Positions 8,338-18,307 are shown, counted from the first letter of the stretch. The stretch: DNA of 64,000 nucleotides from CALINF01 sp039990395 (GCA_039990395.1 JBDXFZ010000139.1:310001-374000), one strand, 5' to 3'. Made by a program: numbers and translations. Notes: a model not told the origin generated them from the letters alone.

Positions 8338-9432
8338 ATGAAGAGCCGCGGAGACACTGACGACTATCGCGGCTTGTTTCTGGCAGATACTCCCATGATG
8401 GACATGCGCGCGCCCACCGAGTTTGCGCACGGCGCGTTTCCCAGTGCACAAAATCTACCCCTCATGACCGACGATGAACGCGCGCAGGTGGGTACCTGCT
8501 ATAAGCTTGAGGGTCAGGCGGCGGCCATGGAGTTGGGTCATGCGCTTGTGTCTGGTGGTGTGCGAGACGCTCGCTTACAGCAGTGGCTAGCGTTTGCCAG
8601 GGCTCATCCCAACGGTTATCTGTATTGCTTTCGCGGTGGCCTACGGTCGCAGACTGTACAAACATGGCTTGCGCAGCAGGGTGTGGAGTATCCGCTGATT
8701 AAGGGCGGATACAAAGCCATGCGCCGTTTCTTGATTGATCAACTGGAAAGTTCCTTGGCGGATGTCGAGCTGGTATTGATTGCCGGGAAGACAGGCACAG
8801 GTAAAACCCGCGCTATCAATGCCTTGTCTAACAGCATCGACCTGGAAGGTCTGGCCTGTCACCGCGGATCAAGTTTTGGCCAGTTGCTACAACCCCAGCC
8901 CTCCCAGATTGATTTCGAAAATCAGATCAGCATAGCGTTGCTGAAACAGGTCGCCGCTGGCAACAGGCGCATATTTTTGGAAGACGAAGGACGTCTGATC
9001 GGTCGGTTGTCGCTGCCGGAGTCCTTGCGAACCATGATGTCTGAGGCATCGATGGTCGTGATTGAGGAAACACTCGATTCGCGCATTGATGTTGTTTTCG
9101 ATGACTACGTGGTTGATCTGGGTTTGCGCTATACCAATGCTTATGGCGATGATGGTCCGCAGATGCACTGCGAGCGGTTACAGGGCGATCTTTACCGCAT
9201 CCGCAAAAGGTTGGGTGGCGTTCGGCAGCAGGCCCTGTCGGATCTCATCGACGATGCGTTCCGGGTTCAGCCTGATCAAGGCAGTGACGCGATCCATCGG
9301 CAATGGATAGGTCAGCTGCTGGCAGACTACTACGATCCCATGTACGAGTATCAGCTCCAGCAGCGCCAGGGTAAGCTGCGCTCCAGCGGATCCCGAGCAG
9401 CAGTGATAACCTGGGCTCAACAGCCCGGATGA
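8338..9432 (+). CDS. selU: tRNA 2-selenouridine synthase
   Basis: SelU (MnmH, YbbB) replaces sulfur with selenium in 2-thiouridine at the wobble position of certain tRNAs, using selenophosphate. An N-terminal rhodanese domain carries Cys97 in YCFRGGLRSQ, the same number as the catalytic Cys97 of E. coli. A P-loop (GKTGTGKT, 150-157) follows, then the conserved LEDEGRLIG segment. From the ATG at 8338 the protein is 364 residues, exactly the E. coli length. A TTG at 8311 in the same frame would add nine residues and overlap rdgC. The next gene makes selenophosphate, so the pair is self-sufficient for this modification. Confidence 0.94.
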   Translation: MKSRGDTDDYRGLFLADTPMMDMRAPTEFAHGAFPSAQNLPLMTDDERAQVGTCYKLEGQAAAMELGHALVSGGVRDARLQQWLAFARAHPNGYLYCFRGGLRSQTVQTWLAQQGVEYPLIKGGYKAMRRFLIDQLESSLADVELVLIAGKTGTGKTRAINALSNSIDLEGLACHRGSSFGQLLQPQPSQIDFENQISIALLKQVAAGNRRIFLEDEGRLIGRLSLPESLRTMMSEASMVVIEETLDSRIDVVFDDYVVDLGLRYTNAYGDDGPQMHCERLQGDLYRIRKRLGGVRQQALSDLIDDAFRVQPDQGSDAIHRQWIGQLLADYYDPMYEYQLQQRQGKLRSSGSRAAVITWAQQPG

Positions 9433-9436
9433 GTGC

Positions 9437-11668
9437 ATGTTACCTATAGCGCAGAAGCGTAAAGATCTCGTATTGATTGGCGGGGGCCACGCTCACGCTC
9501 TTGCACTTCGAATGCTCGCTATGCAACCGATGCCGGACGTACGAATTACGCTGATTTCACCGGCCAGCCACACGCCCTACTCGGGGATGTTGCCAGGCCT
9601 GATCGCCGGACATTACACTTTTGAGCAAGCCCATATAGATCTTGTGCGGTTGAGCGAGTGGGCTCAAGTCCGTTTTATCTGCGCCGAGGTAACAAGTATT
9701 GATCCAGTCGCACGAACGGTTTCAGTACCTGGCCGACCGGCCATTGGCTACGACGTGCTAAGTCTGGATATTGGCTCGCAGCCTGAGCTGGACTCCGTCG
9801 CGGGTGCCCGCGAGTTTGCCACCCCGGTGAAGCCGGTAGCCGGTCTTTGGCAGCGCTGGAATGGGTTTCGCGCGGCCTCTGATGGCACGCCCGCGCGTGT
9901 CGCAGTGGTGGGTGGCGGTGCTGGTGGCGTTGAGCTAGTGCTTGCAATGGCTTGCCGACAACGCGGCAGCACGCAGCGCTTTGATTTGTACTGCGGTGGC
10001 GAAGACATTCTGGTTGACTACAACGTCAGCGCACGCCGCTCCGTCTATCGTGCTCTCGAGCACTTTGATGTGGGCGTTCAATGTGGCAAACGGGTTACCG
10101 AAGTTAGCGCTGATGCACTTCACTTCGGCCCCAAAGATTCAGCTTCTTTTGATCAGCTGTTCTGGTGCACCGGCGCGGCTGCTGCGCCTTGGGTTGGTGC
10201 CTCCGGGCTGGATGTTGATGACCGAGGATTTTTACAAGTCGATGATCAACTGCGAGCATTGAATAATGATCAAGTTTTTGCAGCGGGCGATATAGCCACG
10301 CAGGTCAATCATCCGCGTCCTAAAGCCGGGGTCTACGCCGTGCGTCAGGCGCCTGTGCTGGCGCATAATTTGCGAGCGGCATTGAACGCAACTCCCCTGC
10401 GGCAACATCGTCCGCAAAAACGCTTTCTTTCACTGGTCTCATTGGGCGACAGGCGCGCCGTTGCTGATCGCGGGCCGTTTAGCCTGGTCGGTGATTGGGT
10501 GTGGCGATGGAAGGACCATATCGATACTACGTTCATGCGGCAGTTTTCCCAGCTACCTACCATGTCGCGCGCAAGTTCAAGCCCAATCGCTGACGTAGAG
10601 CAGGCGCAAGCTCCCTGTGGTGGTTGCGGTGCCAAGGTGGATGCCGCCAGTCTGGCCTCAGTGTTAGGGTCTTTGTCGACGCGTTATCCGGGGCTTGTTG
10701 TAGCTGCAGGTGCAGAAGATGCGGTAGCACTCCCCGGGGGTGCGCCGCTCTGGCAGAGTGTTGATGCGCTCAGGGAGATGGTGCGCGATCCTTTTGTGAT
10801 GGGTCAGGTTGCAGCCAATCATGCGCTCAGTGACCTCTATGCCTGTGGCCTGAAGCCGATCTCGGCACTGGCGTTAGTGACAATTCCCTTCGCCAGCGTT
10901 ACTGTCGCGGCGCGCGAGCTAGAGCAGTATCTGGCTGGTGCTCTAGAGGTGTTTTCCGTTACCGGATGTGTGCTCGCAGGTGGACACAGCATGCAGGGGG
11001 CAGAACTAAATCTCGGGTTCGTTGTTAATGGAGCGCCGATGGCGGCCGAGAGCTCTGCGCTTACCAAGCGCGGTGTTCGAACAGGCGACCGTCTGATTCT
11101 GACCAAGCCGTTGGGCACCGGCGTCGTGTTTGCAGCAAATATGTTGCACAAGGCCGATGGCCGCGACGTGATGGGCGCGATCGAAACGATGCTGTTGAGT
11201 AATCACGGAGCAGCAGAGGTTGCGGTTGCCTGCGGTGCCAGTGCGCTGACAGATATCACCGGTTTCGGTATAGCGGGGCATCTGGGTGAGATGTTGGGCC
11301 CCCATCAGCAGGCTGAACTGATATTGACGAAATTGCCTTTAATGCCGGGTGCACAAGACGCACTTGCTCAAGGCATCACGAGCACATTGCACGAATCCAA
11401 TGTGACAGCCTTCGCTGACACTGTCGCGCTAGATTCCGACCTGGACGCATCAATAACGAACATCCTGTACGACCCACAGACCAGCGGTGGTCTGCTTATG
11501 GCAGTCGCACCGGAGGATGTGGATACGGCAGTCCAACAGCTTGCTGCCCGCGGCTGCCCCGACGCGGCAGAGATAGGCAGTGTGCGTACCTTAGCCCAAG
11601 TTGAAGCATCAGCCGAAGCTGAAGCATCGTCTAAACGCATCACCGTGCGTAGCCAGCCTTCTACCTAA
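9437..11668 (+). CDS. selD: NDH-2-like oxidoreductase fused to selenophosphate synthetase
   Basis: A two-part protein of 743 residues. Residues 1 to about 370 form an FAD/NAD(P)-binding oxidoreductase like type II NADH dehydrogenases, with GGGHAH at 15-20, a second dinucleotide motif VVGGGAGGVE near 157-166 and an AAGDIA motif near 282. From about 390 it is SelD, which makes selenophosphate from selenide and ATP. Cys397 and Lys400 in CGGCGAK align with the essential Cys17 and Lys20 of E. coli, with an extra Cys394. This fusion is known in bacteria and algae. The oxidoreductase half may supply reduced selenium, which is inference. It follows selU by 4 bases. Confidence 0.93.
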   Translation: MLPIAQKRKDLVLIGGGHAHALALRMLAMQPMPDVRITLISPASHTPYSGMLPGLIAGHYTFEQAHIDLVRLSEWAQVRFICAEVTSIDPVARTVSVPGRPAIGYDVLSLDIGSQPELDSVAGAREFATPVKPVAGLWQRWNGFRAASDGTPARVAVVGGGAGGVELVLAMACRQRGSTQRFDLYCGGEDILVDYNVSARRSVYRALEHFDVGVQCGKRVTEVSADALHFGPKDSASFDQLFWCTGAAAAPWVGASGLDVDDRGFLQVDDQLRALNNDQVFAAGDIATQVNHPRPKAGVYAVRQAPVLAHNLRAALNATPLRQHRPQKRFLSLVSLGDRRAVADRGPFSLVGDWVWRWKDHIDTTFMRQFSQLPTMSRASSSPIADVEQAQAPCGGCGAKVDAASLASVLGSLSTRYPGLVVAAGAEDAVALPGGAPLWQSVDALREMVRDPFVMGQVAANHALSDLYACGLKPISALALVTIPFASVTVAARELEQYLAGALEVFSVTGCVLAGGHSMQGAELNLGFVVNGAPMAAESSALTKRGVRTGDRLILTKPLGTGVVFAANMLHKADGRDVMGAIETMLLSNHGAAEVAVACGASALTDITGFGIAGHLGEMLGPHQQAELILTKLPLMPGAQDALAQGITSTLHESNVTAFADTVALDSDLDASITNILYDPQTSGGLLMAVAPEDVDTAVQQLAARGCPDAAEIGSVRTLAQVEASAEAEASSKRITVRSQPST

Positions 11669-11688
11669 CGTAGGTTTAAACGGACTGG

Positions 11689-12762
11689 TTAGTTGGGGTT
11701 GCCGGCAATGTGATGTTGGATAATCTTCAGTGCCTGTCCATCTCGTAGATTCTCAGCGCCGCGGATAATGACGGGATCTCCGGCATTGATACGCGCCTCG
11801 ATTGCAATATTGCTGCCACTGCCTGGGCCTGCGATCACTGGCACTTTCACCGCAGTCGTATCACCAGACACGGTATAGATAAAAGTTTCGCTATCGCGCA
11901 ATACCAGCGCGTCTCTCGGTACTGTAAGCATTGATTTGGGTTGGCTGTCAGGGATTTCTACCGTGACTGCTTCACCGATAAGCCATTCGCCGCCTGGCAC
12001 ACTCAGGCGCAATTCAAGCATGCGCGAAGTGGGGTCGCCCACGGGAATGATGCCCCTGATGGGTACCAATGTTTGGCGTTCGTCCGCTTCTATCTGCACC
12101 TCTACGCCAACGCTGTTGTAGTGCGCTACACGCAGTGGTGCATTGACAGATATCTCCAGCGTATCAGTGTCGACGAGTCGTATCAGCGCAGAACCCGCTT
12201 CAGTATATTCACCTAGTACCATGGTGCGACTCGCAACAACGCCGGCAAATGGCGCGGTAACTCTACTGCGCGCCAGATCGTATTCAGTGCGATCACGATC
12301 CACCTCGGCGATGCGTTTTTCCTGGCGAAGCATCTCAAGTCGTGACGCCACTTCATCGAGCTCCGACTGCGCCATGTTGTTCTGAGCGGCCAGCTTTTGC
12401 AGTCGTGCAATCAGCCTGTCGTTGTAGGCAATATCTGCACTGATTCGGGCGATTTCTGCCTGATTGTTGCGCAGACGCAGCTGGAACAGGTGGTCATCGA
12501 TTATCGCTACTGGCTCGCCGGCTGCGATGGTGTCGCCGACCTCTGCAACCCAAGTGAGTCTGCCGGCAACCTCGGATGCAATTTGTGCATCGCGCGTGCT
12601 GATGACTGTACCCGGCAGTTTGACCACGGAGCTGCTTTCACGCTCGGTCACAGAGGTGAGCTCGACCACGGCAGCGGATTGCTGCGCGTGCGTGTTCAAG
12701 CTAACCAAGGTGAGGCCAAGTGCCAATGTACCTGCGAGTATCGATCGGGATAGTGTGTACAT
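11689..12762 (-). CDS. RND efflux periplasmic adaptor (membrane fusion protein)
   Basis: A 357-residue adaptor for the RND pump encoded just upstream on the same strand. The start ATG at 12762 has GGAG seven bases before it and gives a signal peptide ending near THAQQ (about 28). Longer frames to 12927 run into the pump gene and are not needed. The mature protein has a lipoyl/barrel-sandwich half (SEVAGRLTWV, VAIID), a coiled-coil hairpin at roughly 95-160, the second half (RVTAPFAGVV) and beta-barrel domains. It should link the pump to an outer-membrane channel. No TolC-type gene lies beside it. Confidence 0.9.
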   Translation of the reverse strand: MYTLSRSILAGTLALGLTLVSLNTHAQQSAAVVELTSVTERESSSVVKLPGTVISTRDAQIASEVAGRLTWVAEVGDTIAAGEPVAIIDDHLFQLRLRNNQAEIARISADIAYNDRLIARLQKLAAQNNMAQSELDEVASRLEMLRQEKRIAEVDRDRTEYDLARSRVTAPFAGVVASRTMVLGEYTEAGSALIRLVDTDTLEISVNAPLRVAHYNSVGVEVQIEADERQTLVPIRGIIPVGDPTSRMLELRLSVPGGEWLIGEAVTVEIPDSQPKSMLTVPRDALVLRDSETFIYTVSGDTTAVKVPVIAGPGSGSNIAIEARINAGDPVIIRGAENLRDGQALKIIQHHIAGNPN

Positions 12763-12790
12763 TACGTGTCTCCAAAAAAACTGAATGCGT

Positions 12791-15700
12791 TTACGCAACC
12801 GACTTAAGCGGTGGTAATTCTTTACGTGGACCGCTGCCCTGAATAACCCCGCTGCTGATTTCGCCCATACGAAGAAAGCAGGGAAGCAGAAGTAGAGTGA
12901 ATACAGTGCTGATGCACATGCCGCCAACGATCACTGCGGCGAGTCCGCGATAGATAACACTGCCAGCGCCTGGCATCAGAAGAAGCGGCAGCATGCCAAA
13001 AATACTGGTGAGCGTGCTCATAAAAATGGGACGTAGTCGCGTACGCAGTGCCTGCTCCACGGCCTGATGGCGGCTGACGCCTTCTCGCTCAGCGCTGCGT
13101 GTCTGATGAACCAGCAAGATCGCGTTGTTCACCACCAGGCCTAACAGGATAATGAAACCAATCATCGTCAGTAGATCCAGCGGCTGGAACGACACCAGGT
13201 TGAGAAGGCGTATCGCCACGATGCCGCCGACCATTGCCAGCGGCATTGCCAGAACCACCAATAGACTGTCTTTCATGGAACGAAAGAGGGCGGCCATCAA
13301 CAGAAACAATACCACCAGTGCCAGCGCGAAATTACTGCCCATAGATTTAATGGCGCGCGTGAGTGCATTGGCGCTGCCGGCGTACAAGATGTTGCCATCG
13401 GCTGGAAGTGCTGCCTTTATTTTCGGTTCGACGTCGCGCTTGATTACGCCCAACACGTGCTCCAGCGACACATCTTCCGGTGGCTGCACGTCGATGGTTA
13501 TGGTTCTTCGACTGTCGATGCGACGCAGTTGACTGGGGCCAACAGTGCGATTGATGTCCACTAGCTCCGAGAGCGGTATTAGTCCACCGTTAGGCGTTGC
13601 CAACGGCATGGATGCAAGTTGCTCTGGCGTGTCCCACTTGCTCGCGCGGAGTATCACATTCATGCGCTTTTCACCGTCGAAGTGCTCGCCAACATAAAGG
13701 CCGTCGCCCATTGCGCGAACAAGGGTGCCTACATCTTGTCGAGACCACCCGGCCTCTGCGATTTTGCGGTCGTTAGGTGATAGCCGCAGCTCTGGCTCGG
13801 ATTGTTCCAGACCCGGGTTCACCCGAATATTGGAATTTGGCAGTGCAGCCTGCAGTAGCTCCTCTCCCAGGCGCGCGGCTTCAGCGACTGCCTCGCGATC
13901 GCGAGATTGAAGATGCAAGGCAATATTGCGATCGCCGCCGAATCCGCCAAACAGGTTGCCTTGTGCTGCGAAGGAGCGCATATCGGGGAGATCGGCAAAA
14001 ATCTCCTCATTGATAATCTTCTCCATGTCTTTCACACGGGATTGATCCTTCACCCGCGCGCCCAGCGCGCCGCCGCCTCCCCAGTTAAGTATGTAGTAGT
14101 TCTTAAGGGCTGGTTCCTTTTCGCCAGACATGTAGGGAGCGATCCGTTGCTCGATTACACTGACGTATTCTTCGGCGATCGTTCTTTCACTGATACCGTC
14201 GGGGAAGCGAAAGTACGCATCTACCGCATCGCGTTTCACGGGCGGTAAGTAGTCCAGCTCTGGCATCAGTACATAACTGGTCACTAGTGGTGCGCCCAAC
14301 AGAACAGCGACAAGTGCCCAGCGTTTGCGAGGATTGCTGGTGATGCGCATAACAAATCGAGTGATACGCTCCCAGGTGGCGGCATTTTGATCTGCGAGAC
14401 TGTCTTCCTTTAACCACGAGCGGGCAGCCAGCGGCAGAATCGTCACTGCCACAAGCAGCGACATCACCACGGCGATGGCAATTGTAATCGCCAGGTCTCC
14501 GAACAGCTGGCCTTCTACTTCGCGCATGAAGATAACGGGTAAAAAGATAGCAACAGTCGTTGCGGTAGACGCTAATAGCGCACCCCAAACCTGTTGCGCA
14601 CCCTGCAACGACGCATCGAATGTGCTGAGGCCTTTCTCACGCAGCCGGACGATGTTTTCGAGCACGACGATGGCGGCATCCAGCACCATGCCTACTGCAA
14701 ATGCCAGTCCTGCGAGCGAGATGATATTCAGTGTGCGGCCTGTCAGGTTAAGCACAACGAATGTTGCGAGCAGAGAGATCGGTATGGCGATAGCAACGAT
14801 CAGCGTGGCGCGAAAACGGCGCAGGAACCACCACAGGATGCCCACCGCTAGGAGAACACCAAGGCCAATATTACTGGCTACGAGCGTTATCGCGCGGTTG
14901 ATAAATACCGAAGCATCAAAGGACTGTGCCATCACCAAGCCTTGGTTCCGCACAGGCCCTGCATTGAGTTCCTCCACAACTGCCTTTACTGCGTTGAGCG
15001 TCTGCAGCGCATTGGCATTGTTCTCCTTGTCGATACGGATAGAGATAGCAGGGTTGCCATTTTGTGTATTCGTGAGCACCTGCTCGCCGCGCGTTACAGA
15101 TATTGTGGCGATATCTCCTAGCTTGATCGGGCGACCATCGCGCCACTCCAGAACAAAATCCTGCAACTCGCTGGGCTCATAGCGACCGGTGAAGCGAATG
15201 GTGTACTGGCGCCGTCCTACCTCTACGAACCCGCCACTCACATCATTGGCTCTACCGAGTCTATTAGCTGTTTCGGTTAGCGGGATGCCGAGCTGCGCCG
15301 CTTTGTAGGGGTCGAATAATATTTCCAGCTCCTGTTCGGAGCCCCGGTTCTCAGACGCGTTGACGCGGGCAACGCCGGGTACCGACTCGATCGCTGGCGC
15401 GATGACGTCGTCTACCAGTTGCAGGTAGTCGCTGATATGACCCTCGGTTCCGGGCAGCAGCTGTAGGAAGAAGTACGTTAGCGCGGGCGTGTCGCCTCGA
15501 CCACCGCCCATCATAATAGTTGGTTGAGTAGCGTCGCGAGGTAAGGGGTCCAGACGATTCATGCGAGAGATAACATCGATCAGCGTGCGTTGCATATCGG
15601 TTTCCAGGCCGAACTCGAGGTTAATCCACGCGTTGCCCGCATTGGCAAACGCGCCCATCTCCTTCAGACCGGGCAGTCCACGCAATACCGATTCTATCGG

Positions 15701-15910
15701 CTCGATGATTTCAGATTCGATTTCACGCGGCGAGGCTGCGCGCCACCCTGTCTGTATGCTGATGCGCGGATTCTCGATATCCGGGAACAGCTGTACCGGA
15801 AGTTTGGTGAGGCTGTAGGCGCCAAAGAACAGAATCACGGCAACAGCGACGGCAATGCCGGCCGGATTCTTCAAGGAGGTGGCTGTAAGGTTCACGTGAT
15901 TCCCCTGCAT
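12791..15910 (-). CDS. RND-family efflux transporter
   Basis: A full-size RND pump of 1039 residues with the usual layout: one membrane helix near 15-35, a large periplasmic loop, six helices, a second loop and the last five helices. In TM4 the segment GMVLDAAIVVLENI has one aspartate where AcrB has two. This is common in less-studied RND branches and in metal pumps. The substrate cannot be read from the sequence. It precedes its adaptor gene (28 bases apart) and follows a LytS/LytTR pair on the same strand after 110 bases, which suggests regulation by that pair. Confidence 0.92.
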   Translation of the reverse strand: MQGNHVNLTATSLKNPAGIAVAVAVILFFGAYSLTKLPVQLFPDIENPRISIQTGWRAASPREIESEIIEPIESVLRGLPGLKEMGAFANAGNAWINLEFGLETDMQRTLIDVISRMNRLDPLPRDATQPTIMMGGGRGDTPALTYFFLQLLPGTEGHISDYLQLVDDVIAPAIESVPGVARVNASENRGSEQELEILFDPYKAAQLGIPLTETANRLGRANDVSGGFVEVGRRQYTIRFTGRYEPSELQDFVLEWRDGRPIKLGDIATISVTRGEQVLTNTQNGNPAISIRIDKENNANALQTLNAVKAVVEELNAGPVRNQGLVMAQSFDASVFINRAITLVASNIGLGVLLAVGILWWFLRRFRATLIVAIAIPISLLATFVVLNLTGRTLNIISLAGLAFAVGMVLDAAIVVLENIVRLREKGLSTFDASLQGAQQVWGALLASTATTVAIFLPVIFMREVEGQLFGDLAITIAIAVVMSLLVAVTILPLAARSWLKEDSLADQNAATWERITRFVMRITSNPRKRWALVAVLLGAPLVTSYVLMPELDYLPPVKRDAVDAYFRFPDGISERTIAEEYVSVIEQRIAPYMSGEKEPALKNYYILNWGGGGALGARVKDQSRVKDMEKIINEEIFADLPDMRSFAAQGNLFGGFGGDRNIALHLQSRDREAVAEAARLGEELLQAALPNSNIRVNPGLEQSEPELRLSPNDRKIAEAGWSRQDVGTLVRAMGDGLYVGEHFDGEKRMNVILRASKWDTPEQLASMPLATPNGGLIPLSELVDINRTVGPSQLRRIDSRRTITIDVQPPEDVSLEHVLGVIKRDVEPKIKAALPADGNILYAGSANALTRAIKSMGSNFALALVVLFLLMAALFRSMKDSLLVVLAMPLAMVGGIVAIRLLNLVSFQPLDLLTMIGFIILLGLVVNNAILLVHQTRSAEREGVSRHQAVEQALRTRLRPIFMSTLTSIFGMLPLLLMPGAGSVIYRGLAAVIVGGMCISTVFTLLLLPCFLRMGEISSGVIQGSGPRKELPPLKSVA

Positions 15911-16020
15911 GCGAAGCTTGGAAAGTAGTCTGAGCGTGAAATTAGCAGCGTGCGGAGGCTTTGGCAGCTCTTATGCGATAGGACGAATCTTAGGTGCGAT
16001 AGGGCGCAGAAAGCGCCAGA

Positions 16021-16830
16021 TTAAGCGGTTAAAAGGTGTTTTACTTTGTCGCGATAGCTGCGTGAGACCTTTAGCTGCGAACCCCCTTCCAGGGTTAGCA
16101 GGTACTCGCCATTACTGAGTGTCTGGGCGCCAGTGATGACATTGGCATTGACGATAGTTGAGCGATGCACGCGCAGGAATATCGTGGGATTGAGCAGTGC
16201 TTCCAATTGCTTCATCGTTGTACGCATGATGTGCGTCTCGCCTCCGGCGTGCACGCACATGTAGTCACCAGCGGCATCGACCCACTGGATATCTGCCACT
16301 TTGATGAAATGAATTTCACTACCGTCCTTGATAGAGATTTTCTCGGGCCAGTTTTGTACGGGTCTGGAAGACTCTGCCATTTGCTCGATAGAGCTCGCAC
16401 TGGCACCCGTCATACCCATTACCATCTCCACCAGTTTTTCTTTCGTCCGCGTCGACTCCTGTTGCTGGTGGTGGAGGGTCGCGCGTTCGATTGCTTCGTG
16501 CAGCCGGTCGTCGTCGATCGGCTTTAGTACATAGTCAACCGCGTGAACCTTGAAGGCGTCCACAGCATACTCGTCAAATGCAGTCACAAAGATAACCATG
16601 GGCATCTCGTCAGCCTGTAGTTGACCTATGACGTCGAAGCCATTGAGGCCCGGCATCTGGATGTCCAGAAACACCAGGTCAGGTGACTGCTCTGCGATGA
16701 GTACGAGAGCCTCCTGCCCGTTGCTGCACTCGCCAATCACATCAACCTGCGGAATTTGCTGGAGTCGCAGAGACAGGCCGCGCCGTGCCAGGCTTTCATC
16801 GTCAACAATTATTGCAGTCAGCGAATTCAT
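16021..16830 (-). CDS. LytTR-family response regulator
   Basis: A 269-residue regulator. The receiver domain (about 1-120) has the acidic pocket DDE near residues 10-12, the phospho-acceptor aspartate in LVFLDIQMPG and the conserved lysine in YVLKPIDD. A linker is followed by a LytTR DNA-binding domain (about 165-265) with typical FLRVHRSTIVN residues. It overlaps its kinase gene by 4 bases, so the two are translationally coupled. These regulators bind short direct repeats. The RND pump operon directly downstream is the obvious candidate target. Confidence 0.92.
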   Translation of the reverse strand: MNSLTAIIVDDESLARRGLSLRLQQIPQVDVIGECSNGQEALVLIAEQSPDLVFLDIQMPGLNGFDVIGQLQADEMPMVIFVTAFDEYAVDAFKVHAVDYVLKPIDDDRLHEAIERATLHHQQQESTRTKEKLVEMVMGMTGASASSIEQMAESSRPVQNWPEKISIKDGSEIHFIKVADIQWVDAAGDYMCVHAGGETHIMRTTMKQLEALLNPTIFLRVHRSTIVNANVITGAQTLSNGEYLLTLEGGSQLKVSRSYRDKVKHLLTA

Positions 16831-17921
16831 GATTCTTTTTTTCTCTCTTCCAGTGGGATTCTTATGCTAATTGTGAGCCCATGCGGTTCAGTGTCACTCA
16901 GCCGGAATGCCTGGTTGTCTCCGTAGATTTCTTTCAGACGCTCGCGACAGTTGGCCAGACCTACACCACCTCCCTTGGGTAGTTTACCGCGGCGCAGATC
17001 CAAGCCGGGGCCATCGTCTGCCACGCGCAGATGCAGTTCGCCTGCCACTACCTTGGCGCTCACACCGATAGAGCCTCCGTGTATAGCATTGGCAATAGCG
17101 TATTTTATTGAATTTTCAACCAGTGGCTGTAGTAGCAGGCTGGGCATCAAGGCAGATCGCGCTTCTGGCTCAATGTCGAAATGCAGTTGTAGGCGTTCGT
17201 CAAAGCGCACTTTTTCGATATCCAGATAGAGTTTTAATGACTCGATCTCTTCATCAACGGTCACGCGCAACATGGGATCGTTGTCTAAGCTGTAGCGTAA
17301 GAACCTGCTAAGGCGGGTCACCATGGTATTCGCTAGCTCGGTATCCTTGTCGAGAATAAGTGTAGAAATTGCGTTTAGCGTGTTGAACAAGAAATGAGGA
17401 TTGAGCTGGTATCGCAACATCTTTAATTGAGCTTCGTGGGCCATGGCCATAGCCTTAAGTCCACGCTGCTTCTCTTCCTGCATCAGCAGGTAGTACTTGA
17501 TGCCAAAATACAGTGCACTCCAGACAAGCATTACCCAGAATGCTGAGATACTGCCGTCGAAGTATCCCAAGAATGCCATGGTTTCGTCTTCGTAGTTCTT
17601 TCGCTCTCCGGGAAACATGTTGTAGAAAATACTGCCACGAACACCCATCCAGGCTACGGCGCCGCCGTAGGAACTGCTCAAGATCACGAACGCACGTTTG
17701 CCCATGCTCAGATCCCAGGTGATTTGGTAGATCTTGCGCAAGCCAAGCGTAATAATCATGCCAATTAGGGCAATAGTCGGCAGGTACCAGGCGTAGTTTT
17801 CAGGGGGTCGGCCCCAGACAATGACACCCAGATAGAACGACATAGCCCACCCGCTCCAGCCTGCAGCTTGCAGGTTCCAGAACAGGTAACTCTTGTTTTG
17901 TAGGAGCTCAGACGTTTTCAT
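16827..17921 (-). CDS. LytS-like sensor histidine kinase (His_kinase family)
   Basis: This 364-residue membrane kinase belongs to the LytS/YehU group. About four hydrophobic segments lie in residues 12-160. The phospho-acceptor region reads MLRYQLNPHFLFNTLNAIS, with the histidine in NPHFLFN. The ATPase motifs are LQPLVENSIKYA (N box), DDGPGLD and GGVGLANCRERL. Gene order kinase-regulator-pump-adaptor on one strand suggests a membrane stress or drug-responsive unit. A perfect TATAAT on its strand ends only 8 bases before the ATG, and no ribosome site is seen. Confidence 0.92.
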   Translation of the reverse strand: MKTSELLQNKSYLFWNLQAAGWSGWAMSFYLGVIVWGRPPENYAWYLPTIALIGMIITLGLRKIYQITWDLSMGKRAFVILSSSYGGAVAWMGVRGSIFYNMFPGERKNYEDETMAFLGYFDGSISAFWVMLVWSALYFGIKYYLLMQEEKQRGLKAMAMAHEAQLKMLRYQLNPHFLFNTLNAISTLILDKDTELANTMVTRLSRFLRYSLDNDPMLRVTVDEEIESLKLYLDIEKVRFDERLQLHFDIEPEARSALMPSLLLQPLVENSIKYAIANAIHGGSIGVSAKVVAGELHLRVADDGPGLDLRRGKLPKGGGVGLANCRERLKEIYGDNQAFRLSDTEPHGLTISIRIPLEERKKES

Positions 17922-18061
17922 AGGGAATCATTATACGGGCATTTCCCGCCAACAAGCCTCACTTGGTCGCAATTTGGCCGCAGTTCACCGCAGAATGGCG
18001 GGGTGTGGCGCTTTTTGGGAAGCCTAACGCAATTCACCGGATGTTTGGGAGACACAGATCG

Positions 18062-18307
18062 ATGGACTTACGCAATGGCCGCTACCGCCACTACAAGGGC
18101 GGTGAATATCAGGTTTATGGCATAGCTCGCCATTCCGAATCAGAGGAGCAGCTGGTGGTTTATCGCCCGCTGTATGGTGAGCGCTCACTGTGGGTCCGGC
18201 CCCTGTCTATGTTTAGTGAAACTGTCGAGGTTGAAGGCTTAGTCGGACCGCGCTTTGCCTATATTGACGCCGGCGAACCGGACGCAGCTGAAGGGCTGAC
18301 TAACTAA
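18062..18307 (+). CDS. DUF1653 small protein
   Basis: An 81-residue protein with the compact DUF1653 pattern: RYRHYKGGEYQVYGIARHSE near the start, LVVYRPLYGE in the middle and WVRPLSMFSETVEV toward the end. The family is widespread in proteobacteria and its function is unknown. The ATG at 18062 has GGGAGA about 11 bases upstream. Longer in-frame starts at 17963 and 18041 add sequence not seen in the family. It converges with the acetyltransferase gene that follows. Confidence 0.85.
   Translation: MDLRNGRYRHYKGGEYQVYGIARHSESEEQLVVYRPLYGERSLWVRPLSMFSETVEVEGLVGPRFAYIDAGEPDAAEGLTN

Noticed and set aside
14475..15182. 235-codon open frame opposite the RND pump
   Set aside because: Antisense to a conserved pump gene, Ser/Arg/Thr-rich composition typical of a shadow frame, no ribosome site.
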